Assembly: GCA_037176705.1 (NCBI GenBank)
Contig: CM073889.1
Span: forward strand, 101,263,890 to 101,327,889
Length of the DNA stretch: 64,000 bases
From: Molossus alvarezi
Taxonomy: Eukaryota > Chordata > Mammalia > Chiroptera > Molossidae
Reading direction: 5' to 3'
A program made the position numbers and the translations under genes. Positions 53,417 through 64,000 of this stretch are shown one piece after another. The notes beneath the pieces were generated by a model, which ran no database searches, was not told the DNA's origin, and saw only the letters and a list, made by a program, of their open reading frames with translations. The first letter of the stretch is position 1; every line of letters starts with the position of its first letter.

Positions 53417-55190
53417 AGAACTCAAGCTTGGCTTCCAGCAAAAGGGCTTGTCAGGATGGGCTGCAGGCTCTGGTCCTCTGCAAAGTGCTGGGCTGTGTCA
53501 TGTTTTGACGTGTTCTCCTGTGTTACCGAATGTGTGGCACTCCTGCTCACGTCATGCGGGAGCCGTGGGGCTGGGCACACACTCGGTCTCCTTCGTCCTC
53601 TTGCTCCTTCCCGTGCCCAACGGCGGAATGCCAGCAGGTGTGTAGTTGCCATGTTGCCTCGGGGCAGGGCTGAAGCTGAGGCGGGAAAGGCTGCAGGAGA
53701 GGGCAGGAGAAGTGATGGTGTTGGGACCTTTCTGGAAAGTATTGAGGAGAGAGGATCTGCTCATGCTGACTGTGCTTCTGCCCCAGTGGGTCTGCGGCCA
53801 CATTGATGGGAGACCTCCTGGAGGATCCAACTCAGTAGCAGAACTCACGAAGGTCACTGTAGGACTTGAAGGGCAGGAGACAGGGCTGGCCTGGGCTCCC
53901 AGCCCCCCTTCCGCACAGGCCCTGATGAGAAGCTTGTGAAACGGCCAAGCTGCATGTCCAGGCAGGGGCCTGGTGTCCTGCGGCAAGGGCAGGGAGCTAA
54001 GGCTTCTGGACACATTCTCAGTGTTCACTGAACTGGCTCCCTGGGTTTTGGTCATAGCTGCAGAAATGATCTCCGTGGTGGTTGTTTTTCTTTGTCCTTC
54101 ACATTTTATTCAGAACATAAAAGATTGTTCTAGCTTCACAACCCCACCAGTGGCACCAGCTCGTTTTTTGTCCCCATGCCCTGGCTGTGTCACATGGTGC
54201 AGAGTGTCTGGTGCAAAGGAGGTGCCCCCGCCCTGGGTGGGAAGTTCTCCCCAAAGCTCAACTCCCACAGCTCCCGGTGCAGCCCAGGGACACAGAGGGA
54301 AGCACTCTGGGTTCCAGGGCCCTTTCTGTGCTGCTGGCCTCTCTGTCTCAAGAGAAAGCAACCGTCTTTGGGGGAGACACCCGGGCCGGAAGCTGTGGAT
54401 ACTGGAAGCTAAGAAAGAGGGGAATGGACTTGAGGGAGAGCTTACAGTACTGGGCCTGCTGAAGGGAGTGAGGTGGGATCCAGAACGGTCTCTGAGGGCC
54501 CCTCCAGGCTTTGTCCCCTGCCCCTCTCCTGGAGTGTTGAGCTTGGGTCCTTTGAAAGTCGGATAGTTAATTTCCTGTCCTCTGCCCACCCCTTGCCCAG
54601 CTGGGCCAGCATTGCCCACGAGGCCTTGTGTGTCTGGGGCTCCGTCTGCAGCCAGCTCAGCCTCTCAGACAGTCTCTGGGACCAAGGAGAAGCTGGGGAG
54701 GCCCAAAGGCCTGGGACTCTTTGAATGGGAAGTGTGGAGTGCACAGGGGAGAAAGAGGAGGAAAGACAAGAGGGCAGTTTGTTCTGGTGATTCACTTCAT
54801 GTCTGAGGTCCGCTGCCCAGACATACCTACCAAGTAAGGCCCAGCCTCTAATCTCTCACTACTTGAGTTCAAAATGGTCAGCAGTACCTTGGACACATGG
54901 AGACCATATAGTCGTCTACACCAGCAACTACTGTTCAAAGTGAGAGGAAAGCTGGTCATCATGAGATGGAGTACAGAAATGTGCATTGAATTTTTTTGAT
55001 TGGAGAAAAGAATGGAGTGTGTGTTTTTGCGAGGCCTCTGGGACGGTCTTCTGTGGGATCAACTGGGGTCACAGGGAGAGGACAAAGGCCACTGAATACG
55101 TTGGGAATGGGGGCAGAGGCATGATGCCCAAGTCCATGTCTATGGATAAGCCAGGCTGGGGTTCACCTGCAAGGAGCCCTGCTTCGTGAG
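53417..55190. other. Intergenic, about 1.8 kb GC-rich unique block
   Basis: Several ORFs of 100-200 codons overlap on both strands, none with motifs, splice-like structure or similarity I recognise. Treated as non-coding. Confidence 0.5.
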
Positions 55191-55229
55191 GTGCCCACTT
55201 TCCTTGATTCATGGCCCCTTCCTCCAGCC

Positions 55230-55490
55230 AGCGACTTGGGCCAATCTCGTGCTTCCACCGTTAAGGTTCTTGACTCCGGCTTTCCTGGTTCCCTCTTCCA
55301 CTTTAACGTGCCCTTGTGATTATACCGGGCCACCTGGACAATCCAGGGTAAGCTCCCATCTCACGGTCTATACCCAAAGTCACATCTACAAAGTCCCCTG
55401 GTCACATAAAATAACACATCCCTCACAGGGTCAGGGGCTTAGGACATGAACATCTTTGGAGAGCCATTAGGATACCTACCAAATTAGGTA
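55230..55490 (+). mobile_element. Possible MaLR-like LTR fragment
   Basis: 'cttccactttaacgtgccct', 'ccagggtaagctcccatctc', 'aagtcacatctacaaagtcc' and 'acaggtcaggggcttagg'-like text resembles MLT LTR interior sequence. Confidence 0.45.
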
Positions 55491-55536
55491 AGATAAATAA
55501 GAAATGCTGGCTGTTTCCCTCAGCTTGTTTGCCCAT

Positions 55537-55867
55537 CAATAAAATAAATAAAATAAAATGAAATAAAATAAAATAATAAAATAAATTAAAAAATAAAATA
55601 ATAGTAAAATAAATAAATAAATAAAATAATAATAAAATAAATAAAACAAATACAAAAATAAATAAAATAATAAAATAAAATAAATTAAAAAATTAAAATA
55701 ATGAAATAAATTAAAAAATAAAATATATAAAATATATATAATATAAAAATAAAATAAATAAAAAATAAAATAAAATAAATAATAAAATATATAAAATAAA
55801 ATAAAATATAAAAATAAATAAAATAAAATAAAGTAAAATAAAAAATAATAAGATAAAATAAATAACT
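55537..55867. repeat. (AAAT/AATAA)n low-complexity tract
   Basis: About 330 nt made only of A and T, except rare G or C, in AAAAT-like units. It yields a spurious 111-codon open frame of Phe, Tyr, Leu and Ile on the - strand. Confidence 0.97.
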
Positions 55868-55869
55868 CC

Positions 55870-56135
55870 ATTGTAGTCCAGCCTTCCCTTTAGTTATTTC
55901 TGCACAATAGCTGGTTTCCCTTTCACAGCCACATTTCTGCAAAGAGATGCCTCCATGCTCTTGTCTTTGCATCCTTGATCCACTGCAATCCGGTTTCTAT
56001 TTCCATTGCTGCCCTGAAAATTCCCTGGAAAATGTCATCAGTGACACTTGTGTGATGAATCTAGTGGACAACCTATGCTCCTCATTTTTACTTGACTTTT
56101 ATAGCATTTGACATTGTTGATTATGTTCTTAAAAA
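55870..56135 (+). repeat. L2 ORF-region fragment
   Basis: 'gaaaatgtcatcagtgacac' and 'atagcatttgacattgttga' followed by 'ttatgttctt' match the L2 reverse-transcriptase region text ('aaagtcaccaatgac', 'gcatttgacacagttgac'). Confidence 0.65.
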
Positions 56136-56219
56136 TTATTTTTGCACCTAAAACTACTCTAAAAATAAAGTATAGTAATAATAAAAAAAACCCCAACAGA
56201 CTCAGTAAGACAGACAAAA

Positions 56220-56515
56220 AGAATTATTTTTTAATATATAATATTTTCACATGTTAGAAAAATCAAAACAATACTGACTTTATCCTTATCACCCCATTTC
56301 CTCTTAACCCCTATAGGTGACCAGTTTTTATTAGTTTCTTGCCTATTCTTTAATCAAATATAAGCATATATGACTATAAAATTATATTTCATCCTGTCTT
56401 AAACAAAGGATAGTATGTGATATACTACTTTGCATTTAGTGATATATCCTGGAGATCTTTTCATATTCATGCATAGCATGCTTTCTCATTCTTATTATAG
56501 CTGCATGTGTTAAAT
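56220..56515 (-). mobile_element. Old L1M-type fragment, antisense
   Basis: 'ttcctcttaacccctatagg', 'ctactttgcatttagtgata' and 'tatcctggagatcttttcat' fit antisense L1M. Confidence 0.55.
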
Positions 56516-56669
56516 TAGTTTAACTAGTTTTACTAGTTCCCTGACAGTAGAAATTTGGATTATTTCCAGTCTCTGAAAATATTTATTTATACATTGATAC
56601 AACCAATAAGCTCTAGTTCTGGGGATGTACCTTTTGCTCTCATGCAACTTAAAGTGTAGTGGTGGAGTG

Positions 56670-57430
56670 TATTTGTGGCCCACTGCTGCATAACAAGTTA
56701 CCTCAAGACATAGTGGCTTAAAAAAACAACATGTACTGCCTGGCTGGTGTGATTCAGTGGGTTGAGCATTGACTGAGAGGTCCTGGTTCGATTCCCAGTC
56801 AGGACACATGCCCAGGTTGTGGGCTTGATCCCCAGTGGGGGACAAGCAAGAGGCAGCCGATCGATGTTTCTCTCTCACATGGATGTTCTATCTCTCCCTC
56901 TAAAAAAAATAAAATAAAATAAAAAATATTAAAACCAAAACAAAACATGTACTATTTCACAGTTTCCTTAGGTGAAGAATCAGGCATGGCTCAGCTGGGT
57001 CCTCTGGCTCTGGGTCTCTCACATCCTGGCCTGCAGTAATCTCAAGATTCACTGGCAAGGATCTGCTTCCAAACTCACGTTCATGGTTGTTGGCAGGGTT
57101 CTGTTGCTCACAGGTTGTTCAGTTGAGGCTGGCTGTTGGCTAGATGCCACCTTCAGTTCCTTGTCACATTGGCCTTTCCTGGCTTCATCGGAGCAAGCCA
57201 GCACACAGGCAAGGGAGAGCATGCTAACAGTAGAGAGTGTGCTAGCAAGATGAAAGTCATAGTCTTTTGTAACCTAATTGTGGAGTTGACTCTCCCTCAC
57301 TTTTGCTGTATTCTGTTCATTAGAAGTGAGTCACTGGGTCTATCCCGCACCCAAGAGGAGGAGATTACAAAGGGGCATTGGTACCAGGAGGGGGATCCTG
57401 TGGCCTATCTTCTAAGTGTGCCTACCACAG
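56670..57430 (+). mobile_element. LTR-like or hAT-like eutherian repeat split by a Ves
   Basis: 'ctgctgcataacaagttacc', 'agtggcttaaaaaaacaaca', then after the SINE 'ttcacagtttccttaggtga', 'agctgggtcctctggctctg', 'ctagcaagatgaaagtcata' and 'aggaggagattacaaagggg' form one known eutherian repeat. I recall the sequence but not its family name with certainty. Confidence 0.65.
56738..56940 (+). mobile_element. Ves SINE, short-tail lineage, with TSD
   Basis: Sense copy from 'gcctggctggtgtgattcag' to 'ctctaaaaaaaataaaata'. TSD-like aacatgtact flanks it (to 56737 and from 56944). Confidence 0.93.
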
Positions 57431-57479
57431 GGACACTGAGATGCACACAGTTACCTGAGATATATGAGACATGATGGCA

Positions 57480-58300
57480 GTGCACAGTGTGGTGTGGGAG
57501 TTGGAGGGACAGGTTCCTGACCAGTACGGGGACATGGGAGGCTCCTGGGAGGAAGGGCCATCCACTCAGGGTCCTAAACAGTGAGATGACAGCCAGGCAA
57601 TGAGACGGGGAAAGTTATGTTATGTTATGTTATTTATTTATTTACTTTTAATCCTCATCTGAGAATATTTTTCCATTTATCTTCAGATAGAGTGGGAGGG
57701 AGGGAGATAGAGAGAAACATCGATTGGTTGCCTCCCGCATGACCCTAACCAGTGCCGGGGACTGAATCGCAACCAAGGATGTGCCCTTGACTGGAATAGA
57801 ACCCGTGAGTCTTTGGTCCGCGGGCCGACGCTCTAACTGCTGAGCCAAACCGGCCAGGATGGGTGGAGAAAGTTATTTTAAGCAAGGGAGAAACCTACAT
57901 AAAGGTCTGGAGCCAAGAGATCTTGGGTTGTTCAAGGCACATCTGTGTGTGACTGGGCATGAAGGTCAGAGAGGAGAGAGCTTCTGCTGAGGCCTGAAAG
58001 GAAGCAGATGTCAAAACAGAACAGACTCTTGATGCCAGAGGATGAAGTGTAGAATTTTCCTAAGGAAATGAGAGGCCACTGAGACTTTGAATAGGACAGT
58101 GACACCATCATCTTATGCATTTGAAAGCTCATTCTGGCTGCAGAGTGGAGCCTGGCTGATGCAATGATGGGTGGGGTAGAGTTTGGTGACAGAGTCCAGT
58201 TAGCTTGATGCCAGCCAAGGGATGACTGGGGCTTGAACAAGGGGATGGGAGGGATGGGGTGGAGGAGATCTGAGATTTCATCAAGGAGATGGAGGGTGGG
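57480..58300 (-). repeat. L2-derived stretch, split by a Ves
   Basis: 'gaggccactgagactttgaa', 'ctcattctggctgcagagtg' and 'atcaaggagatggagggtgg' resemble antisense L2. The Ves lies at 57640-57859. Confidence 0.45.
57640..57859 (-). mobile_element. Ves SINE
   Basis: Antisense copy. A (TTATG)n/(TTTA)n run precedes the tail. The stem reads TTCTC/GAGGA with one G-U pair. TSD-like gaaagttat flanks it. Confidence 0.92.
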
Positions 58301-59735
58301 TAGGTTGAGAGAGTAGTGGAAGGTAACTGATTCCTACTTGGGTGTCCCGTGTGGAAAGGAGGACACGAGAGGAGAAAGTCCATCTGGTATCAAAGGCCAA
58401 GACTTAGTGGTCCAGATTCATCCTTATTGGACAAAGCGACATGGACACACAGAGGAGTGTCCACAAAGCTTCTATTAGCCACACTGGATGGGCATTCTCA
58501 TCAGTTCCTTAGTGAGGAGAAGAGAGCCCTCCTAATAAATAACCTTTATCATTCACTGTGCCTAGTTCTCAAGTGTGGGTCAGATCATTCCTTCTCAACT
58601 AACCTGAGCTAAAAAACCTTTAGAGACTAGTACTGGTTATTATTGCTGTTGGTTGGAACGCTGACCCAAACACTGCAGGCCAGATTGTGGTGCACGGCAA
58701 GGCTCACTCAGATGAGAGCACCACGTGGGGAACCCTGTCTCAATGAGGCAGGCTGATGGGGAGAGCCGGGATTGTGTCCTTCATTACAATCACTATTTCT
58801 TACAGGTCATTGCCCAGCTAGTCTGTGGCCTCTATGGAGCAGCAACCATGCTTTGTCATTCTGGCCGCCACCTCACCTCAGTTCCACCAATGTTTGCTGT
58901 GTGGATTCACTGTAGGAAAAGGTCCTCCAGAGAGAACCTTAGCAAGGGAGAATAACTTGCCTTTAAGAATCTAGTGTGAAGCATACTCATTTCGTAAGAC
59001 CTCATATCTGATCTGGGCTTCTGCCCTGAATTACAAATGATGTCAAAATTAAACGTATCTATGGAAATAGAAGTATTTTTCCCATAAATACAGGAACCAC
59101 GTGATGCCTCTCCTACCTTAGTGTCTCTCCCATCTTCATGAAGTAGATCGAATTAGGTCAGAAACCAAGGGTGTGAGGTATTGACTAGAAAATAAGAGAA
59201 GGGTGGGTTTCTGCAGGAGATTTTCATTAAGAGGAGTTACTACATTGGGCTACTCCTCTTCCTCACTGATGGGGCTAAAGGACAGGTGTTGGGCCCGGCT
59301 CCATGGAGTCTGAGAGATGGCACCTTTGTCCCTGGGGAGAGCTGCATTAAAGAAGAGAGGCGGGGTGTCCCTTGGTGTGTGGTCTCACCCAGAGCCCAGG
59401 TGCACAGGCACTTTCATTTGGAGGACTCGCTGGCCCAGGTGGGGTTGGAGAAGGATGCAGCAGTCTCCCCTCCTTTTTGGGAATGTGCCTGCTCTGGGCT
59501 GTCAGGCCTCCCCAGAATGACAGGCAAGGAGTCGATTACATAGGGCTTATTAAGAGTATAAACCATTCCCCCTTTACACAAATACCCAAGCAAACCAGAG
59601 TTGGAGCTTCTAATTGTTTCCCTGGCCTGGACCCAAGGCAGCAGTTTGGAGCTACCTCCTTCTTGGATTAATCTGGAGTAACCCTCCCCCTCTCCCTTTC
59701 CCCCCTCACTCCCTACCATACCCTCGAGTCCAGAG
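58301..59735. other. Intergenic, no gene recognised
   Basis: Possible L2-like text at 58780-58930. Otherwise unique. Confidence 0.45.
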
Positions 59736-59739
59736 CCTC

Positions 59740-59905
59740 AATACTATTGGTGTGCTGGGTTGGATAATCCTGTGGGGGCTGTCTGTGCACTGTAGGAGGT
59801 TGAACAGCATCCCACCTCCTGAGTTGCGATAACTACAAATGTCTCCAGACACTGCCAAATGTCCTTTGGGGGACAAACTGGCCCCACATGAGAACCCTTG
59901 ATTTA
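59740..59905 (+). mobile_element. hAT-type element, same family as 2524-2750
   Basis: 'ggataatcctgtgggggctg', 'gttgaacagcatcccacctc', 'gtctccagacactgccaaat' and 'cccacatgagaaccctt' repeat the earlier element in opposite orientation. Confidence 0.6.
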
Positions 59906-60395
59906 CAGTATAGATACTTAAAGGCTTGAATGCCACGTGTCAAAATTTCAAAGTGTGAAACTAGTGGCCTGCTTTTGATTAAAGATCAAATTCAGAAAAA
60001 GGACATGGCAATAGAGTCTAGCAAATGGGTTGAATGGAGCACAGTGAGGCTAGCTCTGCAGTGAGCTGTGGGCTCTTTTGGTATCCTTTTCCCTGAGGTA
60101 GTTCCACAGTGAGACAGGCTGTGCTGAGGGACCACCTGTCATGGACTAAATGGGCAAGAGGCACATCCTTGTGTTCTCTAAAGACCCAGAGCAGGCCCTG
60201 CTCATTGTGGACATTCCTTACAGCGTAGATCTTGCATTTACTGGATCATGAGTCAAGAACTTGGGATTCTGGTGCCAAGATTGTCTTTCTCCCTTTCCAG
60301 GTCTCACTTTTTAAATGTATAATGTGAGAAAGCTAGACTAGCTGACTTCTAAGTCTACTTCCAGCTTTTGACATCCTCCAGTCCCTGATAACCTC
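59906..60395. other. Intergenic, no feature seen
   Basis: Unique-looking, with a weak MIR-like hint near 60300-60360. Confidence 0.4.
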
Positions 60396-60399
60396 CACT

Positions 60400-60910
60400 G
60401 TTCTTTTTTTTTTTTTTAAATTGAGGTATAATTGACATATATTAGTTTCAGATGTATGGCATAATGATTTGATATTTGTATATATATTGCAACATCATCA
60501 CCAGAATAAGTCCAGTTAACATCTGTCACCACACATAGTTACAGAAATGTTTCTCTTGTGATGAGAATGTTTAAGATTAACTATCAGAGCAACTTTCAAA
60601 TATATGCAATATAGTATTGTTAACTATAGTCATCATGCGGTAGATTATATACTCATGACTATTTAATTTATAGGTTTTGCCTCCCTTCACACATTTTGCT
60701 TCCCACCCTCCTACACTCCTGCCTCTGGCAAACCACTAATCTGTTCTCTGTATCTATGAGCTTGTTTTCAGATTCTATGTACAAGTGAGATTATATGTTG
60801 TCTTTCTCTGCCTGACTTATTTCACTTTGCATAATGCCCTCGAAGTCCATTCATGCTATTGCAAATGGCTAGATTTTACTTTTTTTAAATTGCTGAGTAA
60901 AATTCCATTG

Positions 60911-60961
<51 letters not shown>

Positions 60962-61360
60962 TTATCCATTCATCCATGATGGACACAAGTTATTTCCATT
61001 CTTGGCTATTGTAAAATAATGCCATAATGAACACAGGGTTTCTATATCTTTTCAAGTTAGTGTTTTCATTTTCTCTGGCTACAGAAGTAGAATTGCTAAA
61101 TCACATGGTGATTCTATTTTTACTCTTTTTTTGTAGGAAACTCCATACTGTTTTTCATAGTGGCTGCACCAATCAATTTACATTCCTACCCACTAGAGTG
61201 CTCTCGTGCTCCCTCTTCTCCATATCCTTGCCACGCTTGTTATCCCTTGTCTTTTTTGATATGAGCCGTTGTAACAGGTATGAGGTAGTGTCTCACTGTG
61301 GTTTTAATTTGCATTTCCCTGATGGTTAGTGATGTTGAGCATCTTTCCATGCACCCATTA
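60400..61360 (-). mobile_element. Old L1, antisense 3' part
   Basis: The antisense L1 order is 'attgaggtataattgacata', 'ccaccctcctacactcctgc', 'gagattatatgttgtctttc', 'attccattgcatacac' with an expanded (AC)n, 'agtggctgcaccaatcaatt' and 'ggttttaatttgcatttccc'. Confidence 0.9.
60913..60960. repeat. (AC)n microsatellite
   Basis: About 23 units at the place where L1 normally has a short TA/CA run, so it expanded from L1 sequence. Confidence 0.96.
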
Positions 61361-61499
61361 CCCATTGTCCACAGTTCTTAAACAGCCTTCAACATGTATT
61401 TATGTGGGCATGCAGAAAATAGTATAGGCAGATGGTGTCTTCAAAGAATTCACAATGTGGGTGCATTAACCATTAAGGATTTGGAGCCAGACTCCAGGA

Positions 61500-62410
61500 A
61501 TCTGGAGTAGGCAATGAGCTTCTCGATATGACATTAAAACACAAGCGACAAAAGAGAAGATAGATAAATTGGACATCATTAAAATGACATACTTTTGTGC
61601 TTCCAAGAACACTATCAAGAAAGTGAAAAGACAGCCCTGGACTGTTTTTCTCAGTGGTTAGAGCGTTGGCCTGCAGTCCCGAGAGACCTGGGTTCAGTTC
61701 CTGCTAAGGGCATGTACCTCAGTTGCAGTTTGTCCCCGGCCCTGGTTGGGTCATGCGGTGGCAGCTACTCGATGTGTCCTTTTCACGTCGATGTTTCTCT
61801 TTCTCTCTCTCTCTTCCTCTCTTTCCCTTCCGCTCTATCTGAACAAAAAAAAAAAAAAAAGGAAAAATGTCCTCAGGTGAGGATTAAAAAAGAAAGAAAG
61901 TGAAAAGACAGCCAGTAGACAGGAGAAATATTTTCACACAAAAACCTGTACACGAATGTTCATAGCTGCATTATTCCTAATAGCCCCATGCCCACCAGCT
62001 GATGAATGGATCAAAATGTGAAATAGACAAAAATAGGATGTTCTTCAGCCATTAGAAAAAGGAAAGAAGCACTGACACATGCTGCAACATGGATGAACTT
62101 TGAAAAGATTATGCTACGTGTAAGAAGCCAGACACAAAAGGCCACATATTGTATGACTGCACTTCTACGTAATGTTCGGAAGAGGCCAATGCATGGAGAC
62201 AGAAAGCACACCGTGTTTGCAGGGCCTGAGGGGAGGGGCATGGGGAGTGATGACCGATGAGTACGAAGTTTCTTTTCAGGCTGATGAAAATGTTCTGGAA
62301 CTAGAGAGTGGGATGGTTGCACAACCCCGTGAATATACTAAATATATCTGAATTGCATACTTGAAAAGGATGAATTTTGTGCTATGTGAATCATACCTCA
62401 ATGAAAAAAT
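61500..62410 (+). mobile_element. Old L1, sense 3' part, split by a Ves
   Basis: 'tggacatcattaaaatgaca', after the SINE 'cctgtacacgaatgttcata', 'caacatggatgaactttgaa', 'gtttgcagggcctgagggga' and 'aattgcatacttgaaaagga' are L1 ORF2 end and 3' UTR text. It faces the antisense L1 at 60400-61360. Confidence 0.9.
61635..61893 (+). mobile_element. Ves SINE with 18-bp TSD
   Basis: Sense full copy with A17 before the hairpin. Perfect TSD aagaaagtgaaaagacag at 61617-61634 and 61894-61911, the longest in the window. Confidence 0.97.
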
Positions 62411-62706
62411 GTAGCTATCAAGTGGCACCTCTGTGGCCCAGCCTGCCACACCTCTGCATTCCTTCCTTAGCTGTTTTCATCTGCATTACTTTAAGCCTAC
62501 TCTGTACTTTATAGTTGATAATGTTTAATATGCAGAAATTAGCTTTGTGACCGTTACATTTCTAACTCATCTTTCTGTGGACCAAAAAAAGGGGCCCACA
62601 AACGAAACCTCAGGGGAGGCCTGCATGGTGGCCTTACAAACTCAGAGACCGAAAAGAACCACACAGGATGGTCTGAACATAAAAATCCCTAACTAAAAGT
62701 GAGTCA

Positions 62707-63230
62707 TGGGCCCTGGCTGGTTGCTCAGTGGTTAGAGCATCATCTGCATCAGTCGGAGCACCGGAGGGTTGTGAATTTGATTCCCCGTCAGGGGCATGTA
62801 CCTGGGTTTTGGTTCATTCCTTGGCCCCTGTCGGGGTGCTGGGAGGCAACCAATCGATGTGTCTCGCATAGTTGTTTCTCTCTCTCTCTCTTTTATTTTA
62901 TTTTATTATTTTTCCTTTATTGGCTTTAGAGAGAGAGGAAGGAAAAGGGAGAGAGAGATAGAAACATTGATGAGAGAGAACATCAACTGGCCACCTCCTG
63001 CATGCCCCCCACTGGGGATTGGGCCCACAACTTGGGCATGTGCCCTGACTGGAATCAAACCAGCGACCTCTTGGTGCATGGGTCGATGCTCAACCACTGG
63101 GCCACACCAGCCAGGCTCTCTCTCTCTCTTTCTCTGTCTGTCTCTCTCTCCCTCCCTCCCTCCTTTCATTCTCTCTATAAAATCAATGGAAAAAATATCC
63201 TTGGGTGAGGATTAATAACAACAACAAAAA
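62707..63230 (+). mobile_element. Ves SINE, split by an inverted Ves
   Basis: Head half 62707-62892 and tail half 63117-63230 ('aaatcaatgg...tccttgggtgaggatt'). Outer TSD-like aagtgagtcatg / aagcaagtcatg flanks it. Confidence 0.92.
62893..63116 (-). mobile_element. Ves SINE, short-tail lineage, nested in inverse orientation
   Basis: Antisense copy inside the CT-rich middle of the Ves at 62707-63230. It ends 'gccacaccagccaggc'. Confidence 0.93.
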
Positions 63231-63739
63231 GCAAGTCATGATGGGTAGTCTTCTCCTGGATCTATAGCTTCTTTCACAAAGGTTAGTCTGGACTTTAAGG
63301 AGCCTGTCTGTTGTCCTAAGATAACATACCTTTGAAAATGTCAGAGTATCTTCTTTCCCAGACCCCTCAGGGCACAACCACCGCACTGAAGCAGACCATA
63401 GAACCACTCATCATTATCTTGCTTCCCCAGTACCGGCTCCATGTGCTGTAATGTCTGCTATCCTGTAGCCACCAAAGTAAGAGAAGTATGCGTTTCTCTG
63501 CTTTGCCTTTTCATCCAATTCCAGAGACTTCCGCTGCTTTCTTGCTCCCTCCTCCTTAATCTACCACCGATAGATTTCATGTAACCATCCTGAGGTCTCC
63601 TCCTCCTATTCTAATGTATAAATTAAGCTGCAAAACTGCCATTATTTGAAGCATTTTGTCAATTCGAGAGTTTGCTTCCCGGTAATTATCATCAGTTTGG
63701 CTCAAATAAACTCATAAAAATTTTCTACATGTTTGGAGG

Positions 63740-64000
63740 TTTCTTATGTGGACATTTGTATCCTTTCAAACTCTTATTGAACATAAAACACTGGCAGGTA
63801 AGAGATCAGTGGGATCTTTCAGTTATGTATCATCTATAACATGATGTGTTTATCTTTCACAGAGACTGATAAACAGCATCAAATAGGAATTGATGTGGAC
63901 AGAATGAGGCATTTTACTTTAACAAAATGTTTCTTGGAAATTAAAGCAACCCTATCCTATGTATGTAAGAATTCTGTTGTCTGAAGTGATTGAGAGTCGG
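63740..64000. other. Intergenic, A/T-rich, no feature seen
   Basis: Nothing recognised up to the window end. Confidence 0.5.

Larger units (their letters stand above)
62576..63735 (+). mobile_element. Possible class I ERV solo LTR, split by Ves SINEs
   Basis: The left part starts tgtggacc at 62576. The right part has 'cctattctaatgtataaatt', a TATA-like stretch, and 'ggctcaaataaactcataaa', the poly(A) signal style of gammaretrovirus-type LTRs, near the end. No TSD was confirmed, and no gag, pol or env was seen. Confidence 0.4.

Noticed and set aside
53360..54619. Overlapping ORFs of 148-197 codons in a GC-rich block
   Set aside because: Open frames occur on both strands at once, as expected from GC-rich non-coding DNA. 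No domain, signal peptide or splice pattern was recognised.
55536..55871. 111-codon - strand ORF rich in Phe, Tyr, Leu and Ile, resembling a membrane protein
   Set aside because: It is the translation of an A/T-only simple repeat. No start context, no real protein pattern.
60913..60960. Regular repeat as a CRISPR-like array
   Set aside because: A plain (AC)n microsatellite in a vertebrate genome. No spacer structure.
18319..63116. Many tRNA-like heads with A and B boxes as tRNA genes
   Set aside because: They are the 5' parts of Ves SINEs. They lack a foldable acceptor stem with matching 3' end, and they continue into the SINE body.
1..64000. Young Helitron or recent hAT/piggyBac elements typical of Myotis
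   Set aside because: None of the characteristic ends was seen. The DNA transposons present are old eutherian types.

Overview
This window is nuclear DNA from a bat, most likely a yangochiropteran. The diagnostic feature is about 37 copies of the tRNA-derived Ves SINE. Each has a tRNA-like head with Pol III A and B boxes, a CT-rich middle, and a tail ending in CCTCGGGTGAGG followed by A's. Many have clear target-site duplications (TSDs). I saw none of the young DNA transposons (Helitrons, recent hAT or piggyBac) that mark Myotis-type genomes, so a family other than the vesper bats is a reasonable but unproven guess.

One protein-coding gene is supported: the 3' part of LIPG (endothelial lipase) on the + strand. 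The window opens in intron 4. Exons 5 to 10 lie at 3943-4164, 7361-7603, 8586-8706, 10963-11181, 13803-13907 and 16234-16255 (coding part). All splice sites are canonical and all phases join. Together they encode residues 191-500 of a 500-residue enzyme with no indel against human: catalytic Asp193 and His274, the 19-residue lid, the RNKR proprotein-convertase site, and the PLAT domain. The 3' UTR runs to about 18243, after AATAAA at 18220.

From about 18.25 kb to 64 kb there is no supportable protein-coding gene. In human the next gene in this direction is ACAA2, so this is probably the LIPG-ACAA2 interval. It is a layered repeat landscape: old MIR, L2, hAT-type and Tigger-like DNA transposons; MaLR-like and other LTR pieces; several L1 generations; two ORF2-less 'half-L1' (HAL1-type) elements at 25638-28692 (+) and 44754-47787 (-); and Ves SINEs on top. 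Nesting gives relative ages. The clearest stack is hAT, then L1, then HAL1 at 44532-48078.

The strongest observations are these. Two HAL1-type elements share the same ORF1-to-3'UTR architecture. One of them appears to have carried about 0.93 kb of unrelated 3' sequence, with its own AATAAA, short A-tail and TSD. A 28-bp 3' transduction is seen on an L1 in LIPG intron 7. LIPG shows an N-glycosylation sequon gain at N360 and loss at residue 469. A stem-loop sits at the 3' end of the Ves SINE. Repeat family names come from remembered consensus sequences and were not checked with RepeatMasker.
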